Part shown: positions 53,501 to 62,231 of the stretch, piece by piece
How the letters are laid out: every line of letters starts with the position of its first letter
How positions within the stretch are numbered: position 1 is the first letter of the stretch
NCBI RefSeq assembly: GCF_014109825.1
Contig: NZ_CP059576.1
Span: forward strand, 3,016,501 to 3,080,500
DNA: 64,000 nt
Direction: 5' to 3'
Source of the DNA: Legionella sp. PC997
Lineage (GTDB): Bacteria; Pseudomonadota; Gammaproteobacteria; Legionellales; Legionellaceae
Notes under the pieces: model-generated
Database searches by the model: none
Told to the model about the DNA's origin: nothing
The model's input: only the letters and a program-made list of their open reading frames with translations
Position numbers and translations under genes: made by a program

Positions 53501-53595
53501 GAGGCTTATGTGTTGGTACATTATTTACTCTATTTGTGCTTCCTTCCGTCTACTTCATGATCTCACAAATTATAAAAAAACCTGAAAAACAATAA
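50584..53595 (+). CDS. RND-family efflux transporter, inner-membrane subunit
   Basis: Proton-driven multidrug or solvent pump of the HAE1 family. The 1003-residue product has twelve membrane segments in the usual arrangement (one, a large periplasmic loop, six, a second loop, five). Family motifs present are LPLREYPNISFPVITINTTYPNASPE, LAVGLVVDDAIIVLENIWRH with the conserved DD proton-relay pair, and LVTLVGLISKHGILIVEFANQ. It lies 10 bases after the adaptor. Substrates unknown. Confidence 0.95.
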   Translation: MKFTSYFLKHPVIAIILNSMVLLLGILCFNSLPLREYPNISFPVITINTTYPNASPELVESVVTNALEDQLAGVEGLELMTSRSNPGNSYITLRFRPGTSMDKALNAAHEAARLAQLPSSVKSPVIERQRQADGLPFIGIALESSSLNFGELTHYANLNLKNTLRSLKGVASVDVWGQPYTYSIQLDQKKLYTFGINVDEVANAIANNHLSLPAGSYQDKIPTTLDFELKTPEDYENLVIKTQNHHPVFLKSLAKIQLTTDTSQFRVKVNGHSGLVLAINRASDANPIEVSQSVRKELNILKKSLPDDIKTKIIIDQSEFIKASLKNIQSSIIESICLVLVIIFIFLRTIRATLIPLIAIPISLLGSLLFLKIAGFSINQMTLLAMVLAVGLVVDDAIIVLENIWRHIEDNLSPMEAALKGSKQIGFAIVAMTLTLTSVYAPIALIDGMIGQLFIEFAVALAGSVFISGMVALTLSPLMCATFLHKNTKHLWPGIDRFLNSLAQYYYKLLNIIIHRKKTTLFILFLSLSLSLLFYKIMPGETAPKEDRGLIGIYTPPSSGDNLDTLEANTKLVQKFVGKVPEAKNTLTFLGTWGSSIVMPLKSHQQRTRSAEQIVHSLKPKTERLPSVDASIWSWDSGLPGVEDARNNSELELVISTTEDFRQLFETTERLKKILDQSKTFASTRYDLRLDSMGYSINIDKNTLAQLGLTPAQLAKTVEVFFSSDKSLTFQKDGVSYNLTLQGSSKPWTLDELYLTAPSGKRISLGSVAQMKRRAQPTALEHVNQMRSTTLYAQLPEKQSFKKGMNELLELAKENLPNQYKLSWGGAAKAYNESSHTMVLLFALAILFIYAILAAQFENFIYPLIILLTVPLACFGALLFAYLFGQSLNIFTQVGLVTLVGLISKHGILIVEFANQLQKEGFSLADAIKKSCSLRLRPILMTTGAMVFGAIPLVLSHDAGAEARHAIGTVLIGGLCVGTLFTLFVLPSVYFMISQIIKKPEKQ

Positions 53596-53689
53596 GGAAA
53601 TAGACCCCGATCCTAGAGCATTTGGACACTCTCAATATGATTTTTGTTCAATATTTAGTCTAAAATTAAAAAAAAGAGAGTATGGACTT

Positions 53690-54958
53690 ATGCAAATGAC
53701 TCAGACGCCTTTGGAGTTGGAGATATTAAAAACAGAAAGGTTAAGAACGACAATCTTAGCCTCCTTTTTTTTAAGTTTATCTCTTATGTGGATCCTGTTT
53801 ATTTCTTACGCGCCTGAACAATATTATCAATATTACGGTAAAACATCGGTTATAATTTTTCCAGGTTATTTAGCGGTCATAGGGGTGTATTTTCTTTTGA
53901 TGCATCAAGTTATTTGTCAATATATGCGCTATAAAAAAAATATCCCTACTCTTCTACGGTATTTTTTCGCTTTTATCGAAATGAGTATTCCAACATTGGC
54001 TCTTATTATCATAGCCAACTTTCAAAAATCAGCTTATGTTCTTGTAATGCCACCTGTTTTAATTTATTTCATTTTTATTTTTCTGACTTCACTGACATTA
54101 AATGTATGGTTGTGTTTTTTTGCAGGATTAATCGCAGCACTTCAATATTTGAGCCTATCCTATTATTTTTTACATTATACAGATATCTCAGGGATCGTTT
54201 ACTATTTAACAGGATGGTTTTCCTATGCTGCTCGTGGAGCATTATTGTTAATTGGAGGCATAGTTGCAGGATTTGTGACGACTCAAATGAAAAAACAATT
54301 TAATAGCGCTTTTGAAGCTCAACAAGAACGTAATAAAATCGAACATATTTTTGGTATGCACGTTTCTCCTGAGGTTGTATCCAAATTACTATCAAAGAAT
54401 TCGAATGCAAGTGAATATATACCTGTTTGTATTATGTTTTTGGATATAAGAAATTTTACTCGTTTTGCCGAAGATGCTGACCCATCTATCGTTGTTCAGC
54501 ATCTTAATAAACTATTTAAATATATGGTTGAAATCATTCATGAGAATAAGGGAATTATAAATAAATTTTTAGGTGACGGTTTTATGGCAATATTTGGCGC
54601 CCCCGTTTCCAGTGGAAATGATGTAGAACATGCAGTGAATGCGGCTTTACAGATTATTGCACGTACTGAAGAGGAAATAAAAAAGGGCAATATTCCTGAT
54701 TTTAAATTAGGAATAGGAGTGCACTATGGCAATGCGATAACAGGTACTATTGGTTCAAAAAGTCGTCTTGAATATACGGTTATGGGAGATGTGGTTAATT
54801 CAGCAGCCCATATTGAACAGTCCAATAAAACGTACAATACAAACCTACTCATATCTGAAGAGGCCTACAACAAAGTATCTAATATTAAGGCTGAATTAGT
54901 GGGTGATGTTATGTTAAAACATCGGGATCATCCTATTAAGTTGTACAAATTAATTTAA
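53690..54958 (+). CDS. Membrane-bound class III adenylate/guanylate cyclase
   Basis: The 422-residue product has six hydrophobic segments (about residues 22-200) and a C-terminal CYC domain (about 243-422). Metal-binding aspartates are D252 (FLDIRNFT) and D296 (LGDGFMAIFG). Base-selecting residues K292 and T363 (LEYTVMGD) fit an adenylate cyclase. N370 is kept, but the transition-state Arg four residues later is His (H374, NSAAHIE). Legionella encode several class III cyclases; activity of this one is uncertain because of that change. Monocistronic. Confidence 0.9.
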   Translation: MQMTQTPLELEILKTERLRTTILASFFLSLSLMWILFISYAPEQYYQYYGKTSVIIFPGYLAVIGVYFLLMHQVICQYMRYKKNIPTLLRYFFAFIEMSIPTLALIIIANFQKSAYVLVMPPVLIYFIFIFLTSLTLNVWLCFFAGLIAALQYLSLSYYFLHYTDISGIVYYLTGWFSYAARGALLLIGGIVAGFVTTQMKKQFNSAFEAQQERNKIEHIFGMHVSPEVVSKLLSKNSNASEYIPVCIMFLDIRNFTRFAEDADPSIVVQHLNKLFKYMVEIIHENKGIINKFLGDGFMAIFGAPVSSGNDVEHAVNAALQIIARTEEEIKKGNIPDFKLGIGVHYGNAITGTIGSKSRLEYTVMGDVVNSAAHIEQSNKTYNTNLLISEEAYNKVSNIKAELVGDVMLKHRDHPIKLYKLI

Positions 54959-55169
54959 TCCATCCTTTTGTTTAAAAACTACTTTATCGTACAACTAATA
55001 TAAGAATCTCTAGAACATGGAAGAATTAATATAAAACCAGCTAAGTTGGTAAAGAATCCGAAAAAATAATCGAAGCGCTACACCTAGATCTTTTATCTCC
55101 CAAAATAAACTTATACTCCGCACAGTTATTTTAAGGTACTATAAAATCGTTCGACTTTTATAGGAGATT

Positions 55170-56456
55170 ATGTTGAAAAGGATCTGTTTTTTAATGATAT
55201 TTTTTGTTTCTCAAGCAATAAGCTCTGTATTTAGTTCGGAGGATATCCAAAAACTAAGACAACATTTTTATGCCAATATCCAATCTAATGGAGCAATAGT
55301 AGCCGCTCCCTCAAAACAAAATCCAGATTATTATTACGATTGGGTTCGTGACTCAGCGATCGCCATGAGCTTGATTGAAACCTGGTACGAATCCTCTCAT
55401 GCCATTGGATACAAAGAACGTTTATTTAACTATATTTCTTGGACTCAAAAACTTCAGCATCAATATGATCCATTACCGGGGCAAGATATATTGGGAGAAC
55501 CTAAATTTTATATTAATGGTTCACCGTTTGATGGTTCTTGGGGCAGGCCACAAAATGATGGTCCAGCTTTAAGAGCATCGGTTCTAATTCGTTTTGCGCA
55601 ACAATTGTTAGATGATAATGAATCAGAATATGTACTGGCGAATCTTTATAATAGTAGTTTGGATCCAAATTCAATGGGCGTCATTAAAATGGATTTGGAG
55701 TATACCGCTCATCACTGGTCTGATAAAAATTATGATCTGTGGGAAGAAGTATTTGGAGATCATTTCTTTACTGCCATGACTCAGCAAAAAGCACTTCATG
55801 AAGGGGCTGCTCTTGCTCGTCGGCTCAATGACAAGGAAGCAGCTCTTTATTATGACCAACAAGCAAAACTAATAGGTCAGCGTCTCACTGCGCATTTGGA
55901 TCCAGTACATAAAACAATTCAAGCAACACTTTTCCCCCATCCAGGTCCACAAAAGGCTTTAGAGCTTGATTCATCTATAATTTTGGGTATTTTATTTAAT
56001 CCACAAACAGAGGGTGATTTAGCGCCAAATAGTTTATATGTCCAAAATACAGTTGAAGCGTTATACAAACAATTTAATTCGATCTTCCCAATTAATAACA
56101 ACCATTCAGGAGAAATTTTATTTGGACGTTATCCTGGAGATACCTACGATGGATATCAAACCAATAGCATGGGTAACCCCTGGTTTATTTTAACAGCAAC
56201 TATGGCTGAATATTACTATACGCTTGCTGATAATTTACCTTTAACCAAAATCAATCAACCTGCAATCATAAAACACATTCAAGTGGGTGATAATTATCTG
56301 AAACTTATAAAAAATTATGGCAAAGACATGAAATTAAGTGAGCAAATTAATTTAACTACCGGAGTCCAACAAGGTGCGCCATCTCTAACTTGGAGTTATG
56401 TTGCTGTTTTACGTGCCATTGATTTAAGAGATAAACTAACTAATAAGTTAAAATAA
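55170..56456 (+). CDS. gamA: Secreted glucoamylase (glycoside hydrolase family 15)
   Basis: Exo-acting enzyme that releases glucose from starch or glycogen. The 428-residue product has a signal peptide (about 1-20), the substrate motif YYYDWVRDSAIAM, the catalytic acid region YDLWEEVFGDHF and the base region LSEQIN followed by PSLTWSYVAVL. L. pneumophila GamA is a known type II-secreted glucoamylase; its gene sits next to the sugar porter and Entner-Doudoroff genes, as here. AGGAG ribosome site 6 bases upstream of the ATG. Confidence 0.92.
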   Translation: MLKRICFLMIFFVSQAISSVFSSEDIQKLRQHFYANIQSNGAIVAAPSKQNPDYYYDWVRDSAIAMSLIETWYESSHAIGYKERLFNYISWTQKLQHQYDPLPGQDILGEPKFYINGSPFDGSWGRPQNDGPALRASVLIRFAQQLLDDNESEYVLANLYNSSLDPNSMGVIKMDLEYTAHHWSDKNYDLWEEVFGDHFFTAMTQQKALHEGAALARRLNDKEAALYYDQQAKLIGQRLTAHLDPVHKTIQATLFPHPGPQKALELDSSIILGILFNPQTEGDLAPNSLYVQNTVEALYKQFNSIFPINNNHSGEILFGRYPGDTYDGYQTNSMGNPWFILTATMAEYYYTLADNLPLTKINQPAIIKHIQVGDNYLKLIKNYGKDMKLSEQINLTTGVQQGAPSLTWSYVAVLRAIDLRDKLTNKLK

Positions 56457-56472
56457 TTTCAAGAAACTTTTC

Positions 56473-56517
56473 ACTAGCCAACGGTCTTTTCAAAGCCCTA
56501 TGGCTAGTTTTTTATTT
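56473..56517 (+). terminator. Terminator between gamA and the convergent sugar porter
   Basis: ACTAGCCA (56473-56480) and TGGCTAGT (56501-56508) form an 8-bp stem followed by a run of T residues (56509-56517) on the plus strand. Good intrinsic terminator for gamA, 16 bases after its stop. Confidence 0.8.
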
Positions 56518-56521
56518 CCTT

Positions 56522-57940
56522 TTAGGTAGAAGCGTAATAAGAGGGTTCTTCTTTGTCTGAATCTTCAATCGGAAATGCCTCTTCGCGTCCTAACAAACGT
56601 AGTGGCTTGCCTGACATAATATAATTCTCAATTTGCTCCAAGCTAATGTTTTTTGTTTCAGGCATATAAAAATAGGTATAAATAAGACCTAGAAGACAAA
56701 TCACCGCATACACAGCAAAAGTGTATTCTATACCCAACATTTTTTCTAAAAGAGGGAAGCTAAAAATGACAATGGTATTAAAAGTCCAGTTACTCATAGC
56801 GGAGAAACCCATTCCCACGCCACGAACGTGTAAAGGAAATATTTCAGCCATCGCAATATGGGGTATTGGCCCCACACTCACCGCAAAAGAGAAAATATAA
56901 AGAATTAGACAAAGAACTGATAAGTAAGGTAACCAAGGGATTTGATATACTGAAAACATACATAAAAACAAGAGGCTGAAACACATGCCGGAGAAACCAA
57001 ATAGCAGGAGTTTACGCCGACCTATTTTATCAACACTAAGCATAGCTATTACTGTCACCAGTAAATTAACAAGACCAATACCAATGGTTGCCAAGATTTG
57101 TCCCGCGACACTATTCATTCCTAAATTTTTGAAAATTTCAGGTGCAAAATAGATAACTACATTAATTCCGCTCAACTGTTGTAGACAAAATAGCATGGTG
57201 CCTAGCATCAAAACTGGTAATAAGGGGCTTTTAAACAACAATAGCCAACTTCCCTTTTTAGGTTCATTAGCCAAAGTCCTTTCGATATCCAACAGCTCAT
57301 GCTCGATTGAATGACTTTTACGTAATTTTTTTAAAGCCTTGGATGCTGCCTCACGACGTCCCACACTGCATAACCACCTAGGAGACTCTGGCATGAGTAA
57401 AATTCCAATGCATAAGACCAGGGCAGGAAAAGCACTTGAAGCAAACATGGCACGCCAATCATTGTTTTCAAGAAATAAATAATTGACTGAATAAGAGCAG
57501 ACGATTCCTACTGTCATTGCCAATTGGTAAATAGCAACGACTGCTCCTCTTGTTTCATAAGTTGCTGTTTCTGCCAAATACAAGGGGGCCATTACTGAAG
57601 CCATACCAATTGCTAAGCCAAGAACTAATCGTGAAATAATAAGTATAGTAATTGAATCCGCAAATCCAGCTCCTAAAGCTCCTAAAAAAAACAAGACTCC
57701 GGAAAAAGACAGTAAGGTGCGACGACCAAAACGCTTCACCCCTTTTGATGCCGTAATCGCACCAATTAACATGGATCCGAACAAAGCACCAAAGGGCAAT
57801 GCTGAGGCCATCACCCCAACATGAGTAGCCGTTAAGCCAAAATGATTTTTAACCAATTCTATAGAACCTGCAATGATTCCTTCATCATAGCCAAACAAAA
57901 AACCCGCGACCGAACCGATAATTGCAACAACCCATGTCAT
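56522..57940 (-). CDS. Sugar porter (major facilitator superfamily)
   Basis: Proton-linked sugar uptake in the inner membrane. The 472-residue product has twelve membrane segments and sugar-porter signatures: GFLFGYDEGIIAGS, RFGRRTLLS, SRLVLGLAIGMASVMAPLYLAE, MPESPRWL and DKIGRRKLLLFG, and an ending PETKNISLEQIE. Its place at the end of the Entner-Doudoroff operon argues for glucose or xylose uptake. The start is ATG at 57940 with AAGGAG upstream; a TTG nine codons earlier is rejected. Confidence 0.92.
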   Translation of the reverse strand: MTWVVAIIGSVAGFLFGYDEGIIAGSIELVKNHFGLTATHVGVMASALPFGALFGSMLIGAITASKGVKRFGRRTLLSFSGVLFFLGALGAGFADSITILIISRLVLGLAIGMASVMAPLYLAETATYETRGAVVAIYQLAMTVGIVCSYSVNYLFLENNDWRAMFASSAFPALVLCIGILLMPESPRWLCSVGRREAASKALKKLRKSHSIEHELLDIERTLANEPKKGSWLLLFKSPLLPVLMLGTMLFCLQQLSGINVVIYFAPEIFKNLGMNSVAGQILATIGIGLVNLLVTVIAMLSVDKIGRRKLLLFGFSGMCFSLLFLCMFSVYQIPWLPYLSVLCLILYIFSFAVSVGPIPHIAMAEIFPLHVRGVGMGFSAMSNWTFNTIVIFSFPLLEKMLGIEYTFAVYAVICLLGLIYTYFYMPETKNISLEQIENYIMSGKPLRLLGREEAFPIEDSDKEEPSYYAST

Positions 57941-58013
57941 ATTTAACTCCTTGATCGATAATCCCAAATTGGGGGTAAATACCTTATTCCCAATTTATCG
58001 GGATATTCTTTAT

Positions 58014-58667
58014 CTACTCCCATCCTCGTACACTGTGACGCGCCGAAAGAGATAAATCAGTTATTAATGCCCAATCACCTTTTTTAATCGCTTCTTCGGG
58101 AACTATCCAGGAACCTCCAACACAGGAAACATTTGGCAGTGCCAGATAATCAGAAAAATTCTTCTCATTAATCCCTCCTGTTGGACAAAATTTAGCCTGC
58201 GGGAAAGGACCATGCATCGCCTGTAACATATTGGCCCCCCCCGCAGCAGTTGCAGGAAAAAATTTAAAATGGGTATAGCCCAAAAATAATCCTTCCATTA
58301 ATTCCGATACACTCGACACACCAGGTATCAATGGGATATTGGAAGAACATCCCGCAGTTAAAAGGGCTTGGGTTTTTCCAGGGCTTAGGGCAAATTTTGC
58401 ACCCATATCTGCAACGTGTTTTAGTTGTTCGGGAGTAGTTACAGTTCCAACTCCAATTAAAGCTTCGGGGAAAGTTTTTAGGAGTAATTCAACGGCCTCT
58501 AAGGCAACTGGCGTTCTAAGTGCGACTTCAATTATATGGATACCCCCTGCAAATAACGCTGTAGCTAAAGGCAGAGCGTCCTCTATTTCTTTAATTACAA
58601 CAACCGGGATAACAGGTGATGTGGAAAAAATAATTTCCGGCCGCACCAGCCAATTTGGAAACGACAT
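58014..58667 (-). CDS. eda: 2-keto-3-deoxy-6-phosphogluconate aldolase
   Basis: Last Entner-Doudoroff enzyme, splitting KDPG into pyruvate and glyceraldehyde-3-phosphate. The 217-residue product shows the catalytic Glu in GGIHIIEVALRT, the VGTVTTPEQ motif, the Schiff-base Lys in GYTHFKFFPA and FCPTGGINEKNF. The ATG has an AAGGAGAG ribosome site. 80 bases separate it from glk and 73 from the porter start. Confidence 0.96.
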   Translation of the reverse strand: MSFPNWLVRPEIIFSTSPVIPVVVIKEIEDALPLATALFAGGIHIIEVALRTPVALEAVELLLKTFPEALIGVGTVTTPEQLKHVADMGAKFALSPGKTQALLTAGCSSNIPLIPGVSSVSELMEGLFLGYTHFKFFPATAAGGANMLQAMHGPFPQAKFCPTGGINEKNFSDYLALPNVSCVGGSWIVPEEAIKKGDWALITDLSLSARHSVRGWE

Positions 58668-58747
58668 GAAGCTCTCCTTGTAGTCGATTGCAGCCTAAAT
58701 GAAGTAAGTGTAATTCTAGAAATAAGACTTATCCGATATTCTAATTT

Positions 58748-59722
58748 TCATCTAAGCCACGATTGTTTTAAATAAACTGCAGCCCCCAATATCCCGGGTT
58801 GCTCGGCAGTAATCACATAGGTCGGGATTTTCGCATTGAAATCGCTAAAACGCCCTTTTTCTTCAAAACAAGATCGAAAATCACTGCCATGCAACAAGGT
58901 AATTAATCGTGGTACGATACCACCCGCAATGTAAACACCCCCAAAGGCAGCAAAAATTAATGCTAAGTCACCAGCAAAAGAACCTAAAATTTCGAAGAAT
59001 TGCGCTACGGTCGCTTCAGCAATGGTACATTGTTGTGCTAAAGCCAACGCAATTATTTCTGATGCGGAAACTAGACCTATTTCCCTTTGATGCAAACTAG
59101 CCAGTGCTTGGTATAAATTTTCTAAACCCTGCCCTGATAATAAGCGCTCATAGGATACATGCTCATATTTTCGTCTGAGATAACGATAAATAAACCATTC
59201 TTGCTCTGTTTTTGCACCCCAACTAATGTGCCCTCCCTCTCCTGCATGAGCAGAATATCCTTCCTGAGTTGACACCAGAAATGCCACCCCAAGTCCGGTT
59301 CCAGCCCCCAAGATCGCCCTGGTTCCATTTTGTTCTGCAGTCCCTCTTCCTATTTGGAGAATTTGTTGGGTGGTTAAAACAGGTAAACTCATTGCAATGG
59401 CATTGAAGTCATTCAAAACCTTAAGCACTGTTAGCCCTAATTTTTGCTTGACTTCATTAATAGAAAAACGCCAATGTGCGTTGGTCATACAAATCACATC
59501 CCCAAGCACCGGACAAGCAATCGCGAGGGCAGCTTGCTTTATTTCATCCAAACCATGTTGTGATTTATAGGCTGAAAACAGGGATTCAAAACTAGGATAT
59601 GCAGCGCATGAGTAAATTTCAATTTTATCCATAAGCAGATTATTTAAATTGACACGACTGAAGCGTGCAAAAGTTCCACCGATATCTGCAACGATTGCAT
59701 AATCTTTTAAACCATCACTCAT
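58748..59722 (-). CDS. glk: Glucokinase
   Basis: ATP-dependent phosphorylation of glucose to glucose-6-phosphate. The 324-residue product has the phosphate-binding start VADIGGTFARFSRV, the sugar-binding LNDFNAIAMSL, the GAGTGLGVAFL loop, EGGHISW and the AFGGVYIAGGIVPR block. Overlaps the edd end by 8 bases, so it is translationally coupled. Confidence 0.95.
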   Translation of the reverse strand: MSDGLKDYAIVADIGGTFARFSRVNLNNLLMDKIEIYSCAAYPSFESLFSAYKSQHGLDEIKQAALAIACPVLGDVICMTNAHWRFSINEVKQKLGLTVLKVLNDFNAIAMSLPVLTTQQILQIGRGTAEQNGTRAILGAGTGLGVAFLVSTQEGYSAHAGEGGHISWGAKTEQEWFIYRYLRRKYEHVSYERLLSGQGLENLYQALASLHQREIGLVSASEIIALALAQQCTIAEATVAQFFEILGSFAGDLALIFAAFGGVYIAGGIVPRLITLLHGSDFRSCFEEKGRFSDFNAKIPTYVITAEQPGILGAAVYLKQSWLR

Positions 59723-61547
59723 AACACGTCTCTTTTCCCTGAAACAAACTACATGCTCCCTGCTCAGCTCCGGTGAATTGGGATCTTAAACTGCTAAATA
59801 GTTCTCTACCCATGCCAAGATAAGAGCCCATTTCAGTTAAAACTGCTTTCGTTCTTAATTCCAGCTCATAATCTGTAACTAATAATTGCAGTACCCCTTG
59901 TTCGGCATCAATTAAAATCATATCTCCAGTTTCAATTCGACAAAGTACTTCATTATCTAATGCCTCCGGTGTGACATGAATCGCAGCAGGAACTTTACCT
60001 GAAGCCCCAGACATCCGGCCATCAGTAACTAAAGCAACTTGAAAACCTTTATCCATGAGCACACCCAGTTTGGGTGTTAATTGATGTAATTCGGGCATTC
60101 CACAGGCTTTAGGTCCCTGAAAGCGCAGTACTACCACGCAATCTTTATTTAAATCGCCTTTTTGGAACATCTGTGCAAACTCCTCCTGACTGGAACATAC
60201 CACTGCGGGCGCTTCAATTTTACTTTTCCCAGCAGCAAGCCCTGAAGTTTTAATTACCGCCCGTCCAATATTTCCACTTAATACTTGCAAGCCACCTTGA
60301 GATTTAAAAGGAGTTTTAGCAGAAGTTAATACACTCTCATCATTTGAACTAGAAGGGCCAGGAGCCCATAACAATTGCTCATTATCTAATAAAGGTTGTT
60401 GGGTATATTGCTGCAAACCTAAACCCATCACTGTATGAACATCCTCATGGAGCAATTTTGCATCCAGTAAGGTATGGATAAAATAGGCCATACCACCCGC
60501 TCGTTGGAAGTGATTGATGTCTGCATATCCATTCGGGTAAATCTTGGCTATTAAAGGAGTTACGGCAGACAATTGAGCAAAGTCATCCCAATTAATCGAA
60601 TACCCTGCTGTAGCCGCTATTGCAATTAAATGCATCGTATGATTCGTTGAACCGCCAGAAGCCAATAATGCCACAATGCCATTGACAATATTTTTTACAT
60701 CCATCAATTTGCCTATGGGCATATAATGATTAGTTAAATCCGTTAAGGAAAGAATTTGTTCTGCCGCAGCCCAGGTTAGTGCATCACGTAAAGGCGTACC
60801 CGGATTGATAAATGATGAACCGGGAAGCTGCAATCCCATGGTTTCAATAATCAGTTGGTTGGAGTTAGCAGTGCCATAAAAAGTGCAGGTGCCTGCAGAA
60901 TGATATGAAGCCGCTTCTGCCTCAAGCAATGCATTTTTATCTACTTTCCCTTCAGCATACAATTGACGAATACGCGCTTTCTCTTGGTTTGATATGCCTG
61001 AAGGCATAGGGCCTGCGGGTATAAAAATGAAAGGTAAATGACCAAAGCTCAAAGCTGCCATCAGCAATCCCGGAACAATTTTATCGCAAATACCGAGCAT
61101 AAGGCCGCCATCAAACATATTATGAGACAAACCTATGGCTGTTGACATGGCAATTACATCTCGGCTTAATAAGCTTAATTCCATGCCACTTTGTCCTTGG
61201 GTAATTCCATCACACATTGCAGGAACGCCTGTGGCAAATTGTGCTACGCCACCCGCAGCAGAAATAGCTTTTTTGATTAACGAGGGATAATTCAGATAAG
61301 GTTGATGCGCTGAAAGCATGTCATTATAAGACGAAACAATAGCAATATTTGCGTTAGTCATCCCCCTCAGCTTGGCTTTATCCTGTTTCGCACACGCAGC
61401 AAAACCATGGGCTAAATTACCGCAATGGAGCACACTGCGATGAGGGCCTTTAATACGTAATTGTTCTATATGCTTTAAATACAAATCTCTGCTACGTATA
61501 CTCCGTTCACGGATTCGGTCCGTAACTTGAGCTACAACCGGGTGCAT
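59715..61547 (-). CDS. edd: 6-phosphogluconate dehydratase
   Basis: Iron-sulfur dehydratase making KDPG from 6-phosphogluconate. The 610-residue product has the IlvD/Edd family blocks: SYNDMLSAHQPY, GVPAMCDGITQGQSGMELSLLSRD, MFDGGLMLGICDKIVPG, SAGTCTFYGTANSNQ and VTDGRMSGASGKVPAAIHV. Cysteines in MCDG, GICDK and GTCTF can hold the cluster. The ATG has TTAAGGAAG upstream; 9 bases follow the pgl stop. Confidence 0.97.
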   Translation of the reverse strand: MHPVVAQVTDRIRERSIRSRDLYLKHIEQLRIKGPHRSVLHCGNLAHGFAACAKQDKAKLRGMTNANIAIVSSYNDMLSAHQPYLNYPSLIKKAISAAGGVAQFATGVPAMCDGITQGQSGMELSLLSRDVIAMSTAIGLSHNMFDGGLMLGICDKIVPGLLMAALSFGHLPFIFIPAGPMPSGISNQEKARIRQLYAEGKVDKNALLEAEAASYHSAGTCTFYGTANSNQLIIETMGLQLPGSSFINPGTPLRDALTWAAAEQILSLTDLTNHYMPIGKLMDVKNIVNGIVALLASGGSTNHTMHLIAIAATAGYSINWDDFAQLSAVTPLIAKIYPNGYADINHFQRAGGMAYFIHTLLDAKLLHEDVHTVMGLGLQQYTQQPLLDNEQLLWAPGPSSSNDESVLTSAKTPFKSQGGLQVLSGNIGRAVIKTSGLAAGKSKIEAPAVVCSSQEEFAQMFQKGDLNKDCVVVLRFQGPKACGMPELHQLTPKLGVLMDKGFQVALVTDGRMSGASGKVPAAIHVTPEALDNEVLCRIETGDMILIDAEQGVLQLLVTDYELELRTKAVLTEMGSYLGMGRELFSSLRSQFTGAEQGACSLFQGKETCYE

Positions 61548-61556
61548 TTTTCTTCC

Positions 61557-62231
61557 TTAAGGTGCGTATAGCACCTGAACATTTGCATCAAAGTTATTTA
61601 AAAAAGCACTCACTGGCATTACCATAGAATCATGCTCTGCCATTGCTTGATGCAATACAGTCAATTTCTTCTGACCTAATAAATGTAAAAAGATAACGCG
61701 ACTATTTAATAATCTTTTTTTAGATAAACTTATGCGTTGATGAGGGGCAGTCTTTGGGCTAATTCGAAGCACTGCTGCAGCGTTATCATCCAACCCCATA
61801 CCCAGTTCATCAGAGCAAGGAAACAAAGAGGCGACATGCCCATCCTCACCCATCCCTAAAATCACCGCATCAAACGTAGGTAGAGAGGCAATTATTTGCT
61901 GTGTTTGTTCTAAAGTACAATCTTCATTGTATAAACTCAAAAAATGAGCTTTAGCTGCCTGATGCTGCAGTAAAAAATTTCGGACTAAACGGTCATTTCG
62001 ATCAGAATCATGAGCAGGCACACAACGCTCATCGGTCAAAGTGATTGTAATTTTATCCCATGGGAGATCGGTTTTAGACAAAGCTTTAAATAAATCAATA
62101 GGAGTTTTTCCACCCGAGACCACTAAATAAGCGTGGCCACGTTGCTCCACTGCATATCTAAGAATACCTTTTATCTGCTCGACCAAATCCTCTGTTAAGA
62201 TAGAAGCTTCACTAAAACTACGTAACTGCAT
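61557..62231 (-). CDS. pgl: 6-phosphogluconolactonase
   Basis: Hydrolyses 6-phosphogluconolactone made by Zwf. The 224-residue product is of the NagB/DevB type: VVSGGKTPIDLFKAL, ITLTDERCVPAHDSDRND and DAVILGMGEDGHVASLFP. The start at 62231 (MQLRSFSEASI), with GGGGAG in front, overlaps the zwf end by 14 bases; an ATG 10 codons earlier is less well placed. Confidence 0.94.
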   Translation of the reverse strand: MQLRSFSEASILTEDLVEQIKGILRYAVEQRGHAYLVVSGGKTPIDLFKALSKTDLPWDKITITLTDERCVPAHDSDRNDRLVRNFLLQHQAAKAHFLSLYNEDCTLEQTQQIIASLPTFDAVILGMGEDGHVASLFPCSDELGMGLDDNAAAVLRISPKTAPHQRISLSKKRLLNSRVIFLHLLGQKKLTVLHQAMAEHDSMVMPVSAFLNNFDANVQVLYAP

